The translations under genes were made by a program, and so were the position numbers. Shown piece after piece: positions 55,241-64,000 of a stretch of DNA of 64,000 nucleotides. Location: contig NC_023137.1 of assembly GCF_000511385.1 (NCBI RefSeq), positions 3,479,001-3,543,000 of the forward strand, written 5' to 3'. The DNA comes from Phaeobacter gallaeciensis DSM 26640. GTDB lineage: Bacteria > Pseudomonadota > Alphaproteobacteria > Rhodobacterales > Rhodobacteraceae. The notes below the pieces were generated by a model. The model searched no databases and was not told where the DNA came from. It saw nothing but the letters and a program-made list of their open reading frames with translations. How positions within the stretch are numbered: position 1 is the stretch's first letter; each line of letters begins with the position of its first letter.

Positions 55241-57169
55241 ATGTCAGACCGGCCCCAGACCCCTCTTCTGGATCAGATCACCCGCCCGGCGGATCTGAAA
55301 TCCTTGAGCGATGCGCAGCTGACGCAGGTTGCACAGGAGTTGCGGCAGGAAACGATTTCCGCCGTCTCTGTCACCGGTGGCCATCTGGGCGCCGGGCTGG
55401 GGGTCGTGGAGCTGACCACCGCGCTGCACGCGGTGTTTGAGACGCCTCGGGATAAGATCATCTGGGATGTTTCGCACCAGTGCTATCCGCACAAGATCCT
55501 GACTGGCCGGCGCGACCGTATCCGCACGCTGCGGATGAAGGACGGGCTGAGCGGGTTTACCAAACGCTCTGAATCGCCCTTTGATCCCTTTGGGGCGGCG
55601 CATAGCTCCACCTCGATCAGTGCTGCCCTTGGCTTTGCCGTGGCGCGGGATCTGGGCGGTGTGGTGCCCGAAGGGCTGGGCGATGCGATTGCTGTCATTG
55701 GCGATGGGTCGATGTCGGCCGGCATGGCGTTTGAGGCGATGAACAATGCAGGCCATCTGGGCAAGCGGCTGATTGTCATTCTGAACGACAATGAGATGTC
55801 GATTGCCCCGCCGGTTGGGGCACTGTCCTCCTATCTGTCGCGACTTTATGCCGAGGAACCGTTTCAGGAGCTGAAGGCCGTTGCCAAGGGCGCGGCATCC
55901 CTGCTGCCGGAACCGTTCCGCGAAGGGGCCAAACGCGCCAAGGATATGCTGAAGGGCATGGCGGTAGGTGGCACCTTGTTTGAAAGCTTGGGCTTTTCCT
56001 ATCTCGGGCCGATTGATGGCCATGATATGGACCAGCTTCTGCCAGTGCTGCGCACCGTGAAGGCCCGCGCCACCGGTCCGATCCTGATCCATGTGCTGAC
56101 CAAGAAGGGCAAAGGGTATGCCCCTGCCGAGGCCGCCCGTGACAAGGGTCATGCCACCGCCAAATTCGACATGGTGACAGGCGAGCAGAAGAAAGCGCCC
56201 TCCAACGCGCCCTCCTATACCTCCGTCTTTGGCAAGGAGCTGGTGCGGCTGGCGGCCGAGGACGACAAGATCTGCGCCGTCACCGCCGCGATGCCCGATG
56301 GCACCGGTCTGAGCCTGATGGCCGAACGCTACCCCTCGCGTACATTCGACGTCGGTATTGCCGAACAGCATGGTGTGACCTTTGCGGCCGCGCTTGCGGC
56401 GGGCGGGATGAAACCCTTCTGTGCGATGTATTCCACGTTCCTGCAGCGCGGCTATGATCAGGTGGTGCATGATGTGGCGATCCAGCGCCTGCCGGTACGC
56501 TTTGCCATCGACCGGGCCGGTCTGGTGGGGGCGGATGGGGCGACCCATGCGGGCAGCTTCGACATTGCCTATATGGCCAACCTGCCCGGTATGGTCGTGA
56601 TGGCCGCCGCCGATGAGGCCGAGCTGGCCCATATGACCGCCACCGCCGCGGCCTATGATGACGGGCCCATCGCCTTCCGCTATCCGCGAGGTGAGGGCGA
56701 AGGCGTCGATATGCCAGAGGCGCCCGAGGTTCTGGAGATCGGCAAAGGCCGGATGATCCAAGAGGGCAAACGCGTGGCGATCCTGTCCTTTGGCACCCGT
56801 CTGGGTGAGGTCAGGAAAGCCGCCGAGGCGCTGAGCGCGAAAGGCATCACCCCGACGATTGCCGATGCCCGCTTTGCCAAGCCGCTGGACCGCGATATGA
56901 TCCTGAAGCTCGCCGCAGACCATGAGGCACTGATCACCATCGAGGAAGGCGCAGTGGGCGGCTTTGGCTCCCACGTCGCCCAGCTACTGGCGGAGGACGG
57001 CGTTTTTGACAGCGGGCTGAAGTTCCGCTCCATGGTGCTGCCCGATACCTTCATCGATCAGGCCAGCCCGGCGGATATGTACAATGTCGCCGCCATGAAC
57101 GCGCCGCAGATTGAAGCCAAGGTGCTGGAAGTTCTGGGCGTAGCGTCGATTGGGGAAAAGCGGGCTTAA
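55241..57169 (+). CDS. dxs: 1-deoxy-D-xylulose-5-phosphate synthase
   Basis: A 642-residue TPP enzyme making DXP from pyruvate and glyceraldehyde 3-phosphate. TPP motif [18 protein letters not shown]...NDNEMS lies near 152-185, the conserved His segment [14 protein letters not shown] near 78-91, and the catalytic Glu in [17 protein letters not shown] near 370-385. Start ATG 55241 follows AAGGAG. First committed step of MEP isoprenoid synthesis. Confidence 0.97.
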   Translation: MSDRPQTPLLDQITRPADLKSLSDAQLTQVAQELRQETISAVSVTGGHLGAGLGVVELTTALHAVFETPRDKIIWDVSHQCYPHKILTGRRDRIRTLRMKDGLSGFTKRSESPFDPFGAAHSSTSISAALGFAVARDLGGVVPEGLGDAIAVIGDGSMSAGMAFEAMNNAGHLGKRLIVILNDNEMSIAPPVGALSSYLSRLYAEEPFQELKAVAKGAASLLPEPFREGAKRAKDMLKGMAVGGTLFESLGFSYLGPIDGHDMDQLLPVLRTVKARATGPILIHVLTKKGKGYAPAEAARDKGHATAKFDMVTGEQKKAPSNAPSYTSVFGKELVRLAAEDDKICAVTAAMPDGTGLSLMAERYPSRTFDVGIAEQHGVTFAAALAAGGMKPFCAMYSTFLQRGYDQVVHDVAIQRLPVRFAIDRAGLVGADGATHAGSFDIAYMANLPGMVVMAAADEAELAHMTATAAAYDDGPIAFRYPRGEGEGVDMPEAPEVLEIGKGRMIQEGKRVAILSFGTRLGEVRKAAEALSAKGITPTIADARFAKPLDRDMILKLAADHEALITIEEGAVGGFGSHVAQLLAEDGVFDSGLKFRSMVLPDTFIDQASPADMYNVAAMNAPQIEAKVLEVLGVASIGEKRA

Positions 57170-58053
57170 ACCCCCGTCGTCTCCGGCGGCGGGACGAAGG
57201 TCTCGAGATCCTCGGCGGCTCGGACAGCCCGCAGACCTTCGCGGTAGGTGGGATAGAGCAGCTCCACCCCCAGATCTTCCTTGATGCGCTGATTGGCGAC
57301 GCGTTTGTTTTCGCCGTAGAAACTGCGCGCCATGGGGGTCATGCCGGCCTCATCGAAAGGAACCTCAGCAGGGATCGGCAAGCCCAGAAGCTCGGCGGCG
57401 AAGCCCAGCACATCCTGCGGCGGGGCCGGGTCATTGTCACAGAGGTTGTAGACTGCGCCGGGATTGGGCTGCGCGATTGAGGCCGCGAGAACCTGCGCGA
57501 TGTCATCCACATGGATGCGCGAGAATACCTGCCCCGGTTTCACGATGCGCCGCGCCTTTCCGGCCATCAGCTTGGCGAAGGGGCCGCGACCGGGACCGTA
57601 GATCCCGGCGAGGCGAAAGATATGCAGCGGCAGCTCGGGTATGGCCTGCCAATCCGCCTCAGCGGCCGCGCGCCAGCGGCCACGCTGACTGGAGGGGGTG
57701 ACGGCGGTGCCCTCATCCACCCAGGCGCCATCGTGATCACCATAGACCGCGGTGGTCGAGAGATAGCCGACCCACTCCAAAGTGTCGCCACGGGCGGCGG
57801 CTGCCAGCGCATCCGCCAGTTCCGCCAGCACCGGGTCTCCTACCTCCGCCGGGCCTACCGACGACAGGATATGCGTCACCCCATCAAACGGCAGAGGCGC
57901 ACCGGGCCAGGTGATCAGGTCGACACCGGGCACCGGCACCGCATCCTCGACTGACCGGGTGGTGCCAATCACGCGCCAACCGGCCTGAAGCAGCCGGGGA
58001 GCCAATGCGCGGGCGGTATAACCAAATCCAAGACAGAGCAGCGTTTTTGTCAT
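57166..58053 (-). CDS. NAD-dependent epimerase/dehydratase family protein (YeeZ-like)
   Basis: A 295-residue extended SDR. The nucleotide-binding motif is [10 protein letters not shown] (residues 9-18), a shortened Rossmann glycine motif, with [20 protein letters not shown] near 97-116 and [13 protein letters not shown] near 150. Atypical SDR, substrate unknown. It converges with dxs (overlap of four bases) and diverges from the methyltransferase gene. Confidence 0.8.
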   Translation of the reverse strand: MTKTLLCLGFGYTARALAPRLLQAGWRVIGTTRSVEDAVPVPGVDLITWPGAPLPFDGVTHILSSVGPAEVGDPVLAELADALAAAARGDTLEWVGYLSTTAVYGDHDGAWVDEGTAVTPSSQRGRWRAAAEADWQAIPELPLHIFRLAGIYGPGRGPFAKLMAGKARRIVKPGQVFSRIHVDDIAQVLAASIAQPNPGAVYNLCDNDPAPPQDVLGFAAELLGLPIPAEVPFDEAGMTPMARSFYGENKRVANQRIKEDLGVELLYPTYREGLRAVRAAEDLETFVPPPETTGV

Positions 58054-58126
58054 GGCTCATAGATGCGCGCGGCTCTTCTCGGGTGCAAGGGTTGATTCAA
58101 AGACCAAAACCGCATTTCCTGTACCC

Positions 58127-58762
58127 ATGGCGCAAAAACCAATCACCCTGACCACAGCCTACGGGCTGGAGACGCCGGACCATTCCCGGCAGCTCTATGC
58201 CGACTGGGCGGAAAGCTACGATCAAAGCTTTGCACAGGAGACGGGTTATATCCTGCCGGATCAGGTGGCCGGGCTGTTTGCCGCGGCAGAGGGGTATGGC
58301 CCGGTTCTGGATGTCGGAGCGGGCACAGGACTATGTGGCGTGGCGCTGAACCGGCGCGGGATCGCGCCGATTGATGCCACGGATATCAGCCCGGAAATGC
58401 TGGCCCAGGCCCTGCGCAAGGATATCTACCGCGATGTGATTGAGGCGGATCTGACGGTGGGTGTGCCGGTGCCGCGTGCCGCCTATGCCGGGGTGGTGTC
58501 CTCTGGCACCTTCACCCATGGTCATGTTGGCCCTGAGGTGCTGCCGGGCCTGCTGCGCCTTGCGCGACCCGGCGCGGTGTTTGCGCTGGCTGTGAATGCG
58601 CGGTTCTCAGCCCGGTCCGGCTTTGCCTCAGCATTGGAGCGGTTGCAGGACGGGGGCTGGATCCGCAACCTGACCCTACCTGAGGTGGCCATCTACGGCG
58701 CCAAGGCGACCGGCGCTCATAGTGCGGACACGGCACTGATTGCATTATTTTCCAAGGTCTAG
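58127..58762 (+). CDS. Class I SAM-dependent methyltransferase
   Basis: A 211-residue protein. The SAM motif VLDVGAGTGLCGVAL lies near 61-75 and IDATDISPEMLAQA near 85-98. The opening AYGLETPDHSRQLYADWAESYDQSFAQ is typical of small-molecule methyltransferases of the ubiquinone/TPMT type. ATG 58127 is chosen as the start of homology. Substrate unknown. Confidence 0.8.
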   Translation: MAQKPITLTTAYGLETPDHSRQLYADWAESYDQSFAQETGYILPDQVAGLFAAAEGYGPVLDVGAGTGLCGVALNRRGIAPIDATDISPEMLAQALRKDIYRDVIEADLTVGVPVPRAAYAGVVSSGTFTHGHVGPEVLPGLLRLARPGAVFALAVNARFSARSGFASALERLQDGGWIRNLTLPEVAIYGAKATGAHSADTALIALFSKV

Positions 58763-58958
58763 CACCAGCGCACATGGCGCCCGTGATCCACGATTCGGGC
58801 TGATATGTTGCGAGACCCGCTGTGCCCTATGACGCAGCGCCACGCCCAACGGCACAGGGGACCATCAGGTCACCCGAAGCGGGCGGGAGTGCCGGCCATC
58901 CAAGACTCCCCGCCATTCATCGCCGCATAGAACCCCGAAAACCCGATCACACCCCTCC

Positions 58959-59744
58959 TTAGCGGCCCTTCCAGACAGGATCCCGTTTCTCGGCGAAGGC
59001 CCGCGCGCCTTCCATCTGGTCCTCACTGTCATAGAGCACATCAACACTGCGCAGCTGGCGTTTGGTGATGCGGTTCATCGCGTCCTGAAATTTGCTATCC
59101 TCAGCGTCGCGGACGATTTCCTTGATTGCGGCGTAAACCAGCGGCGGGCCAGAGGCGAGCAGGCGGGCCAATTCCCAGGCGCGGTCCAACAGCTGATCCG
59201 CCGCTACGATCTCATTCACCAAGCCCCAGCGATGAGCTTCTTCAGCATCAAACCAGCGCCCCGTCAGCAACAGCTCCATGGCGATGTGATAGGGAATGCG
59301 TTTGGGCAGTTTGATCGAGGCAGCATCCGCCACCGTGCCGGAGCGGATTTCTGGCAGCGCAAAGGTGACGTGATCGGCCGCAATAATCATATCCGCCGAC
59401 AGCGCCAGTTCCAGCCCGCCACCACAGGCGATGCCGTTCACGGCGGCGATCACCGGCTTGTTCATATCGCGCAACTCTTGCAACCCGCCGAACCCGCCAA
59501 CACCGTAATTGCCGTCAACCGCATCTCCATCGGCTGCCGCTTTCAGATCCCAACCAGGGCAGAAAAATTTCTCACCGCCGCCGGTCAGAATCGCCACACG
59601 CAGCTCAGGATCATCGCGAAAACCCCGAAACACCTCGCCCATGGCAACGCTGGTTTTCAGATCAATGGCGTTGGCCTTCGGTCGGTCCAGCGTAATTTCC
59701 AGAATGGCGCCGTCGCGGCGCGTCCGGATGGGGGTATCAGTCAT
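58959..59744 (-). CDS. caiD: Enoyl-CoA hydratase family protein, carnitinyl-CoA dehydratase-like
   Basis: A 261-residue crotonase. The oxyanion-hole segments are CPGWDLKAAADGD (near 61-73) and NGIACGGGLELALSAD (near 105-120). The two catalytic Glu positions are plausible in GGGLELAL and LPEIRSGTV. The sequence resembles CaiD, which hydrates crotonobetainyl-CoA to carnitinyl-CoA. It is translated in overlap with the ligase gene. Confidence 0.8.
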   Translation of the reverse strand: MTDTPIRTRRDGAILEITLDRPKANAIDLKTSVAMGEVFRGFRDDPELRVAILTGGGEKFFCPGWDLKAAADGDAVDGNYGVGGFGGLQELRDMNKPVIAAVNGIACGGGLELALSADMIIAADHVTFALPEIRSGTVADAASIKLPKRIPYHIAMELLLTGRWFDAEEAHRWGLVNEIVAADQLLDRAWELARLLASGPPLVYAAIKEIVRDAEDSKFQDAMNRITKRQLRSVDVLYDSEDQMEGARAFAEKRDPVWKGR

Positions 59745-61803
59745 GGATCAGTTCCTTTTCTCGCAGCAGCGCGTCCACCGCTATGGCGTCACTGGGCGTA
59801 CAAATCAGCGGGTTGATTTCAATTTCTTCAACTGTGTCCGAATGGGCAAGCACATAGCGTTCCACCGCCCGCACCGCCCGCAGGACAGCCGGACGATCTG
59901 CTGCCGGGGCACCGCGATAACCGTCAAGCAACCGGGTGATCCGCAGTTGATCCAGCGCCGCCTCCAACATGGTGTCGCTGACCGGCAGCAGTAGCGACAC
60001 GCTGTCCTCCAGCAGCTCGGTCAACACACCCCCAGCACCCAATGTCAGCACAAACCCATGCGCCGGATCACGCGTGACCCCAATCAACAGCTCCGCAACC
60101 GTCCCGGTGATCATTTCCTCCAGCAACAGCTGGTCCCCCGGCATCTCCCGCGCAGCATCGGCGACAGCCTCTTGTGATCCAAGAGCAAGCCGCACCGCGC
60201 CAGCCTCGCTTTTGTGGGCAAGGCCTTCGGCCTTCAACACGAGGGGGAAGCCGACTTGGGATGTTACCTCAGCCAGCGTTTCATCCAGTGTTTTTCGGGA
60301 CAAGCGACAGCTCCGTGGAATGCGCAAACCGGTTGCGGCAAGGCGCTGTTTGGCGATGCCTTCCGGCACAAGCGCTATGTCAGAGACCTCCCCATCAAGG
60401 TCGGTCCTAGGCAGGAGCGCAGGCACATCCGACGGGCTTGCGATCTGGCTGGCAGCCACCGTGGCGCTCATTGCCTCCCGCAGACCACAAAGCGGCACCA
60501 CCCCTGCAGCGAGTAGACGGCCCGCGATCTCCTCAGGCATAAGTTCGGGCAGTGTCGCAACCATGGCCAAAGGCGCGCCAGTCTGCATCCGCGTGGCCAT
60601 GGCGGCCTCAATTGCGCACTCCCAATCTGCGGCGCTACACCGGTCCTCGCGTGGGAAATCCACAATCAGCATCAATAGATCCAGATCAGAATGTACCATC
60701 GCACTGAACGCCTGTGTCATCGCAGGCACATCCCGCCAGATATAGGTGTGGTAGTCCAGCGGATTGGCCAGCGCTACCATGGGTCCTAGTGCGGCACGCA
60801 ACGCCTGATGCTGCCCGTCGGACAGCGGCGGAAAGGTGACGCCCTGCGCCTGTCCCAGATCCGCGGCGAGACTGGCCTCCCCACCGGAACAACTGATTGT
60901 GGCAACCTGTGATCCCCGCCGGGGACCAAGCACATGCAGGATTTTCAGCGTTTCCAGAAACGCTGACAAATCATCGACCCGCGCGATGCCACAGCGCCGC
61001 AGGAAGGCAGCCGCCCCTGCCTCCTGCCCCGCCAGCGATGCAGTATGCGACAGGGTCGCAGCCTGGGCCTGATCCGAGCGCCCCACCTTCAGCGCCACAA
61101 TCGGCTTGCCACGGGCGGCGGCCTCCTGCGCCAGCGCCTCAAAAGCGCGCAGATCACGGATCCCTTCAATATGCAGGCCAATGGCGGTGACGCGCGGATC
61201 CTCCAGCAGATCCCGCGCGATCTCCGCCATATCGCTCTGCGCCTGATTTCCGACGGTGATCATATAGGCTATCGGCAGACCACGGCTCTGCATGGTCAGA
61301 TTGATGGCGATATTGGAGCTCTGGGTGAGAATGGCGACACCCTGCGCAACCTGTGCACCGCCATGCTGATCCGGCCAAAGCAGGGCGCCATCCAGATAAT
61401 TGATGAACCCATAGCAATTCGGGCCAAGGATCGGCATATAGCCAGCCGCCTGTAGCAAATCCTGCTGCAGATCAGCGGCGTCCGATGCCTCTTTCTGTGC
61501 CTCAAGAAAGCCGGACGCAAAACAAACGGCGCCCCCGGCTCCGGACCGGGACAATGCGGCCACAACTTCAACAGTTGCGTATCTGTTGACCCCAATGAAA
61601 CTTGCGTCAGGGGCTGCAGGCAGAGCGTCGACAGAGGCAAAAACCGGCAAACCGCAAAGCTCCGCAGCCTTGGGGTGAACCGGCCAGATATCTCCGGAAA
61701 ATCCCATCTTCTGCAACTGCTGGATTACCTGCTGACACCAGGCCCCGCCGCCGATAACAGCGATCGTCCGAGGCCGGAACAGCCTGTTGAAATCACGCCT
61801 CAT
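59737..61803 (-). CDS. NDP-forming acyl-CoA ligase (acetate-CoA ligase family)
   Basis: A 688-residue protein with CoA-binding domain (about 5-130, FRPRTIAVIGG), a succinyl-CoA-synthetase-like ligase part (about 140-450) and an ATP-grasp domain (about 460-685, VGFPLVLKAEGLAHKSEAGAV). It makes CoA thioesters with ATP or GTP giving ADP or GDP. In this cluster it sits where E. coli has the AMP-forming CaiC, so it may activate carnitine or gamma-butyrobetaine. Substrate inferred from context. It follows a repeat-rich gap and overlaps caiD. Confidence 0.78.
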   Translation of the reverse strand: MRRDFNRLFRPRTIAVIGGGAWCQQVIQQLQKMGFSGDIWPVHPKAAELCGLPVFASVDALPAAPDASFIGVNRYATVEVVAALSRSGAGGAVCFASGFLEAQKEASDAADLQQDLLQAAGYMPILGPNCYGFINYLDGALLWPDQHGGAQVAQGVAILTQSSNIAINLTMQSRGLPIAYMITVGNQAQSDMAEIARDLLEDPRVTAIGLHIEGIRDLRAFEALAQEAAARGKPIVALKVGRSDQAQAATLSHTASLAGQEAGAAAFLRRCGIARVDDLSAFLETLKILHVLGPRRGSQVATISCSGGEASLAADLGQAQGVTFPPLSDGQHQALRAALGPMVALANPLDYHTYIWRDVPAMTQAFSAMVHSDLDLLMLIVDFPREDRCSAADWECAIEAAMATRMQTGAPLAMVATLPELMPEEIAGRLLAAGVVPLCGLREAMSATVAASQIASPSDVPALLPRTDLDGEVSDIALVPEGIAKQRLAATGLRIPRSCRLSRKTLDETLAEVTSQVGFPLVLKAEGLAHKSEAGAVRLALGSQEAVADAAREMPGDQLLLEEMITGTVAELLIGVTRDPAHGFVLTLGAGGVLTELLEDSVSLLLPVSDTMLEAALDQLRITRLLDGYRGAPAADRPAVLRAVRAVERYVLAHSDTVEEIEINPLICTPSDAIAVDALLREKELIHD

Positions 61804-61836
61804 CGCGGATGCTCCTGATCAGTCTGAAGTAAGGAT

Positions 61837-62026
61837 GCCTTCGGCGAGGATATTTGGAGCCAGAAGATTGCTCGTCTTTCCTTAACCAGAATCGGCGACC
61901 CTTGAGAGGCGGTACAGGCGGGGACGCCGATGACCGCGCCAGGAGATGGCCCCCGGTTGCGGCGCTGCCCATCCGGGGGCTTGATCCCCATTGCATCTTC
62001 TGGCCTGAAATATCCTCGCCGAAGGC
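61837..62026. repeat. Large inverted repeat of two dispersed-repeat copies
   Basis: Left arm 61837-61868 begins GCCTTCGGCGAGGATATTT and continues to CCAGAAGAT; right arm 61995-62026 is its near-perfect reverse complement (19 bases exact, then two or three differences). The arms are 126 bases apart. The gap between the ligase and caiA-like genes has no other gene. Confidence 0.75.
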
Positions 62027-62088
62027 GAAATTGACCGGCTCCTGGCTTCGCTGCCGCATGACGGGGACAGCACCACGCCTGCCCGTCA

Positions 62089-63252
62089 TCACCCCCCCCT
62101 CGCGCGCAGCAACTCGCGGCTGATGATATGGCGCTGGATTTCACTGGTGCCTTCCCAGATCCGCTCCACCCGCGCGTCGCGCCAGATGCGTTCCAATGGC
62201 AACTCATCCATCAGCCCCATGCCGCCGTGGATCTGGATCGCCTCATCCGCCACCATGGCGAGCATCTCCGTTGCCTTGAGTTTGGCCATCGACATATCGG
62301 CTTCGGTCACGCTGCCCTGATCAAACTTCCAGGCGGCCTCCCAGGTCAGGAGGTTCGCGGCTTTCAGTTCCGTTGCCATATCGGCCAATTTGAAGGAAAC
62401 GCCCTGAAATTTACCAATCTGCTGGCCGAACTGGCGGCGTTCAGCGGCGTAGGAGATCGCATGATCCAACGCGCGCTCCGCCCGTCCGATACAGGTCGCA
62501 GCCACCTGTAGCCGGGTGGCCCCCAGCCAGGTGTTGGCCACATCAAAGCCTTTGTCGACCTCGCCCAGAACCGCAGATTTGGGCAGGCGGCAGTCATCGA
62601 ATTCCAGCACCGCATTGGTGTAGCCTCGGTGGCTCACATTGCGGTAGCCATCGCGAATGGTGAAGCCTGGCGTGCCCTTATCAACGAAGAAGGCTGTGAT
62701 TTTCTTCTTTGGCCCGCGCGGGGTGTCCTCCTCGCCCGTGGCCATAAACACGATAGCGAAATCGGCGATGTCCGCGTGGCTGATGAAATGCTTGGTGCCG
62801 TTGAGAATGAAGTCATCGCCATCGCGATGGGCAGTGGCGGTCATGCCGCGCAGATCGGAACCAGCACCTGGTTCTGTCATGGCGAGACAGTCCCATTTTT
62901 CGCCTCGAATGCAGGGGTAGAGATATTTCTCTTTCTGCTCCTCGGTGCCCGCCAGAAGAATGTTCGACGGGCGCGCAACGCAGGTCCAATGCAGGGCATA
63001 ATTGGCGCGGCCCAACTCCTTTTCATAGAGCAGCCATGTCAGCGTATCGAGGCCCGCACCGCCGACCTCCTCGGGCATATTGGCCGCATATAATCCGGCC
63101 TCAATCGCCTTGGCCTGGATCTCGCGCACCAACTCCATTGGCAGATGGCCACTGCGCTCCACCTCCAACTCGTGCGGATACAGCTCTTTGGTGACAAAGG
63201 CGCGCGTGGTGTCCACGATCATCGATTGTTCTTCGGACAGGCCAAACTGCAT
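62089..63252 (-). CDS. caiA: Acyl-CoA dehydrogenase, crotonobetainyl-CoA reductase-like (CaiA)
   Basis: A 387-residue FAD-linked acyl-CoA dehydrogenase. The FAD/substrate segments are CLAMTEPGAGSDLRGMTATA (about 131-150) and KHFISHADIADFAIVF (about 162-177). C-terminal QIHGGMGLMDELPLERIWRDARVERIWEGTSEIQ ends the domain. It resembles CaiA-type enzymes acting on trimethylammonio-acyl-CoA. The neighbouring caiD, ligase and GbdR-like genes support this. First minus-strand gene of the cluster. Confidence 0.85.
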   Translation of the reverse strand: MQFGLSEEQSMIVDTTRAFVTKELYPHELEVERSGHLPMELVREIQAKAIEAGLYAANMPEEVGGAGLDTLTWLLYEKELGRANYALHWTCVARPSNILLAGTEEQKEKYLYPCIRGEKWDCLAMTEPGAGSDLRGMTATAHRDGDDFILNGTKHFISHADIADFAIVFMATGEEDTPRGPKKKITAFFVDKGTPGFTIRDGYRNVSHRGYTNAVLEFDDCRLPKSAVLGEVDKGFDVANTWLGATRLQVAATCIGRAERALDHAISYAAERRQFGQQIGKFQGVSFKLADMATELKAANLLTWEAAWKFDQGSVTEADMSMAKLKATEMLAMVADEAIQIHGGMGLMDELPLERIWRDARVERIWEGTSEIQRHIISRELLRARGG

Positions 63253-63331
63253 TTCCGCTCCCCCCTTTGGTGGTTTTCTGCGTTGCTCTTGACCTGAGCC
63301 TAGGGCTGAGAAAGGCTGCTATCGTGCAGAA

Positions 63332-64000
63332 ATGGACATTTTCATGCCAAGTTGGAAGAAACCTCACGCTGCGGCGCAGCAGATCGACCTGTTGCTGTTC
63401 GATCAGTTCTCTGGCCACTGCCTCGCCAATACGGTTGAGCCGCTGCGCGCGGCAAATACCTTTGCCGGGCGGCAGGTGTATTCCTGGCGGTTTGTGACAG
63501 TAGACGGCGGCACCGCGATGTCGTCTGCCAGAATGGAGGTCACCGCGCAGATGCCACTGCGCAAGGCCGAGGGCGATATGCTGATTGCGATGCCCAGTTA
63601 CGGATACCTGCGCCACGCAACGGAGGCCACCGCGCGGGGGTTGCGGGCGGCAGAGCAACGCTATGAGGTTCTGGCAGGTTTCGACACGGGCGCCTGGCTG
63701 CTGGCGGCGGCCGGGCTGCTGGATGGCTATCGGGCCACAATCCACAGCTCGGAACTGGAGGCCTTTACCGACATGTTCCCAGAGGTTCAGGCGGAGAAAC
63801 ACCGGTTTCTTTGGGATCGTGACCGGCTGACATGCTCCGGCGCCATGGCGGCCTTTGACGGGGTGCTCGACATGATTGCACAGCAGCACGGGCAAGCGTT
63901 GCGACTGGATGTGGCAGCCCTGTTCTTGAGCGAAAGCCAAATCGGGAGCGGCCGATCAGCCCCTGTGCGCAGTGCCTCCGTGGCCCGAGCTATCCATGTG
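63332..64000 (+). CDS. GlxA/GbdR-type AraC-family regulator, cut by window end
   Basis: Open from ATG 63332 (or 63344) to the window end, 223 codons so far. The N-terminal DJ-1/PfpI-like domain reads AQQIDLLLFDQFSGHCLANTVEPLRAA, and AGFDTGAWLLAAAGLLDGYR has Asp where catalytic relatives carry Cys. This fits the GbdR/CdhR group that senses quaternary amines. The AraC helix-turn-helix domain would lie beyond base 64000. It diverges from caiA with 79 bases between. Confidence 0.82.
   Translation, partial: MDIFMPSWKKPHAAAQQIDLLLFDQFSGHCLANTVEPLRAANTFAGRQVYSWRFVTVDGGTAMSSARMEVTAQMPLRKAEGDMLIAMPSYGYLRHATEATARGLRAAEQRYEVLAGFDTGAWLLAAAGLLDGYRATIHSSELEAFTDMFPEVQAEKHRFLWDRDRLTCSGAMAAFDGVLDMIAQQHGQALRLDVAALFLSESQIGSGRSAPVRSASVARAIHV

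Noticed and set aside
55244..56974. 576-codon minus-strand open frame opposite dxs
   Set aside because: Antisense shadow of a certain dxs gene; low-complexity His/Gly/Arg composition.
1..64000. CRISPR arrays, prophage, insertion sequences, secretion or toxin-antitoxin modules
   Set aside because: No regularly spaced repeats, integrase, transposase, or paired toxin-antitoxin genes were seen; the window reads as stable chromosomal core.

Overview
The window reads as chromosome of a marine alphaproteobacterium of the family Rhodobacteraceae, probably the Roseobacter group (Phaeobacter, Leisingera or Ruegeria-like). This is inferred from the gene content: fused petA-petB-petC cytochrome bc1 operon, a petP/petR-like regulator pair, Urt urea transporter next to urease, type II lumazine synthase, TRAP and BCCT transporters, and a carnitine-type CoA pathway. 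It also rests on the GC-rich, tightly packed operons with frequent ATGA overlaps. I see no phage, insertion sequence, CRISPR array or rRNA operon.

Layout. 1-3340: tail of a possible cyclase gene, then a coupled pair (acyltransferase-like protein and a fused 2-oxoacid dehydrogenase E1) under a perfect palindrome. 3.5-5.3 kb: BCCT transporter. 5.8-11.9 kb: urtABCDE urea ABC transporter (minus). 12.2-17.4 kb: divergent ureD-ureA-small ORF-ureB-ureC-ureE-ureF-ureG (plus). Together they import urea and hydrolyse it to ammonia with a nickel enzyme. 17.7-18.4 kb: SGNH-hydrolase lipoprotein. 18.5-23.3 kb: haem receptor, a small periplasmic protein, ExbB, two ExbDs and TonB (minus). 23.5-27.3 kb: divergent hmuS-hmuT-hmuU-hmuV (plus). 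These form one haem acquisition locus from outer membrane to cytoplasm.

27.4-35 kb: tRNA-Arg(CCU), LacI regulator plus YcaQ-like protein, thioesterase, a TRAP transporter (dctP-hairpin-dctQ-dctM), a fumarylacetoacetate-hydrolase-family enzyme, tRNA-Lys(UUU). 35.2-37.8 kb: dapF, mtaB, small P-loop kinase. 38-40.7 kb: petABC (minus). 41-45.8 kb: GST, FMN riboswitch plus ribH, and thiBPQ under a TPP riboswitch. 46-50.7 kb: aroC, malonyl-CoA synthetase-like enzyme, EamA exporter, ohrR/ohr. 50.8-53 kb: branched-chain aminotransferase, petP-like and petR-like regulators. 53.1-57.2 kb: HDAC-like deacetylase, xseB, ispA, dxs (isoprenoid precursors). 57.2-58.8 kb: epimerase-like protein and methyltransferase. 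59-64 kb: caiD-, NDP-forming CoA ligase- and caiA-like genes facing a GlxA/GbdR-type regulator cut by the window end.

No clearly novel defence or mobile system is present. The best leads are the 55-residue His-rich membrane peptide encoded between ureA and ureB; the acyltransferase plus fused E1 pair without E2/E3; a four-cysteine periplasmic protein co-transcribed with the haem Ton system; a carnitine-type cluster that uses an NDP-forming rather than an AMP-forming ligase; a roughly 65-residue hydrophilic insert in the TRAP DctM subunit; and a family of dispersed intergenic repeats, two copies of which form a large inverted repeat.
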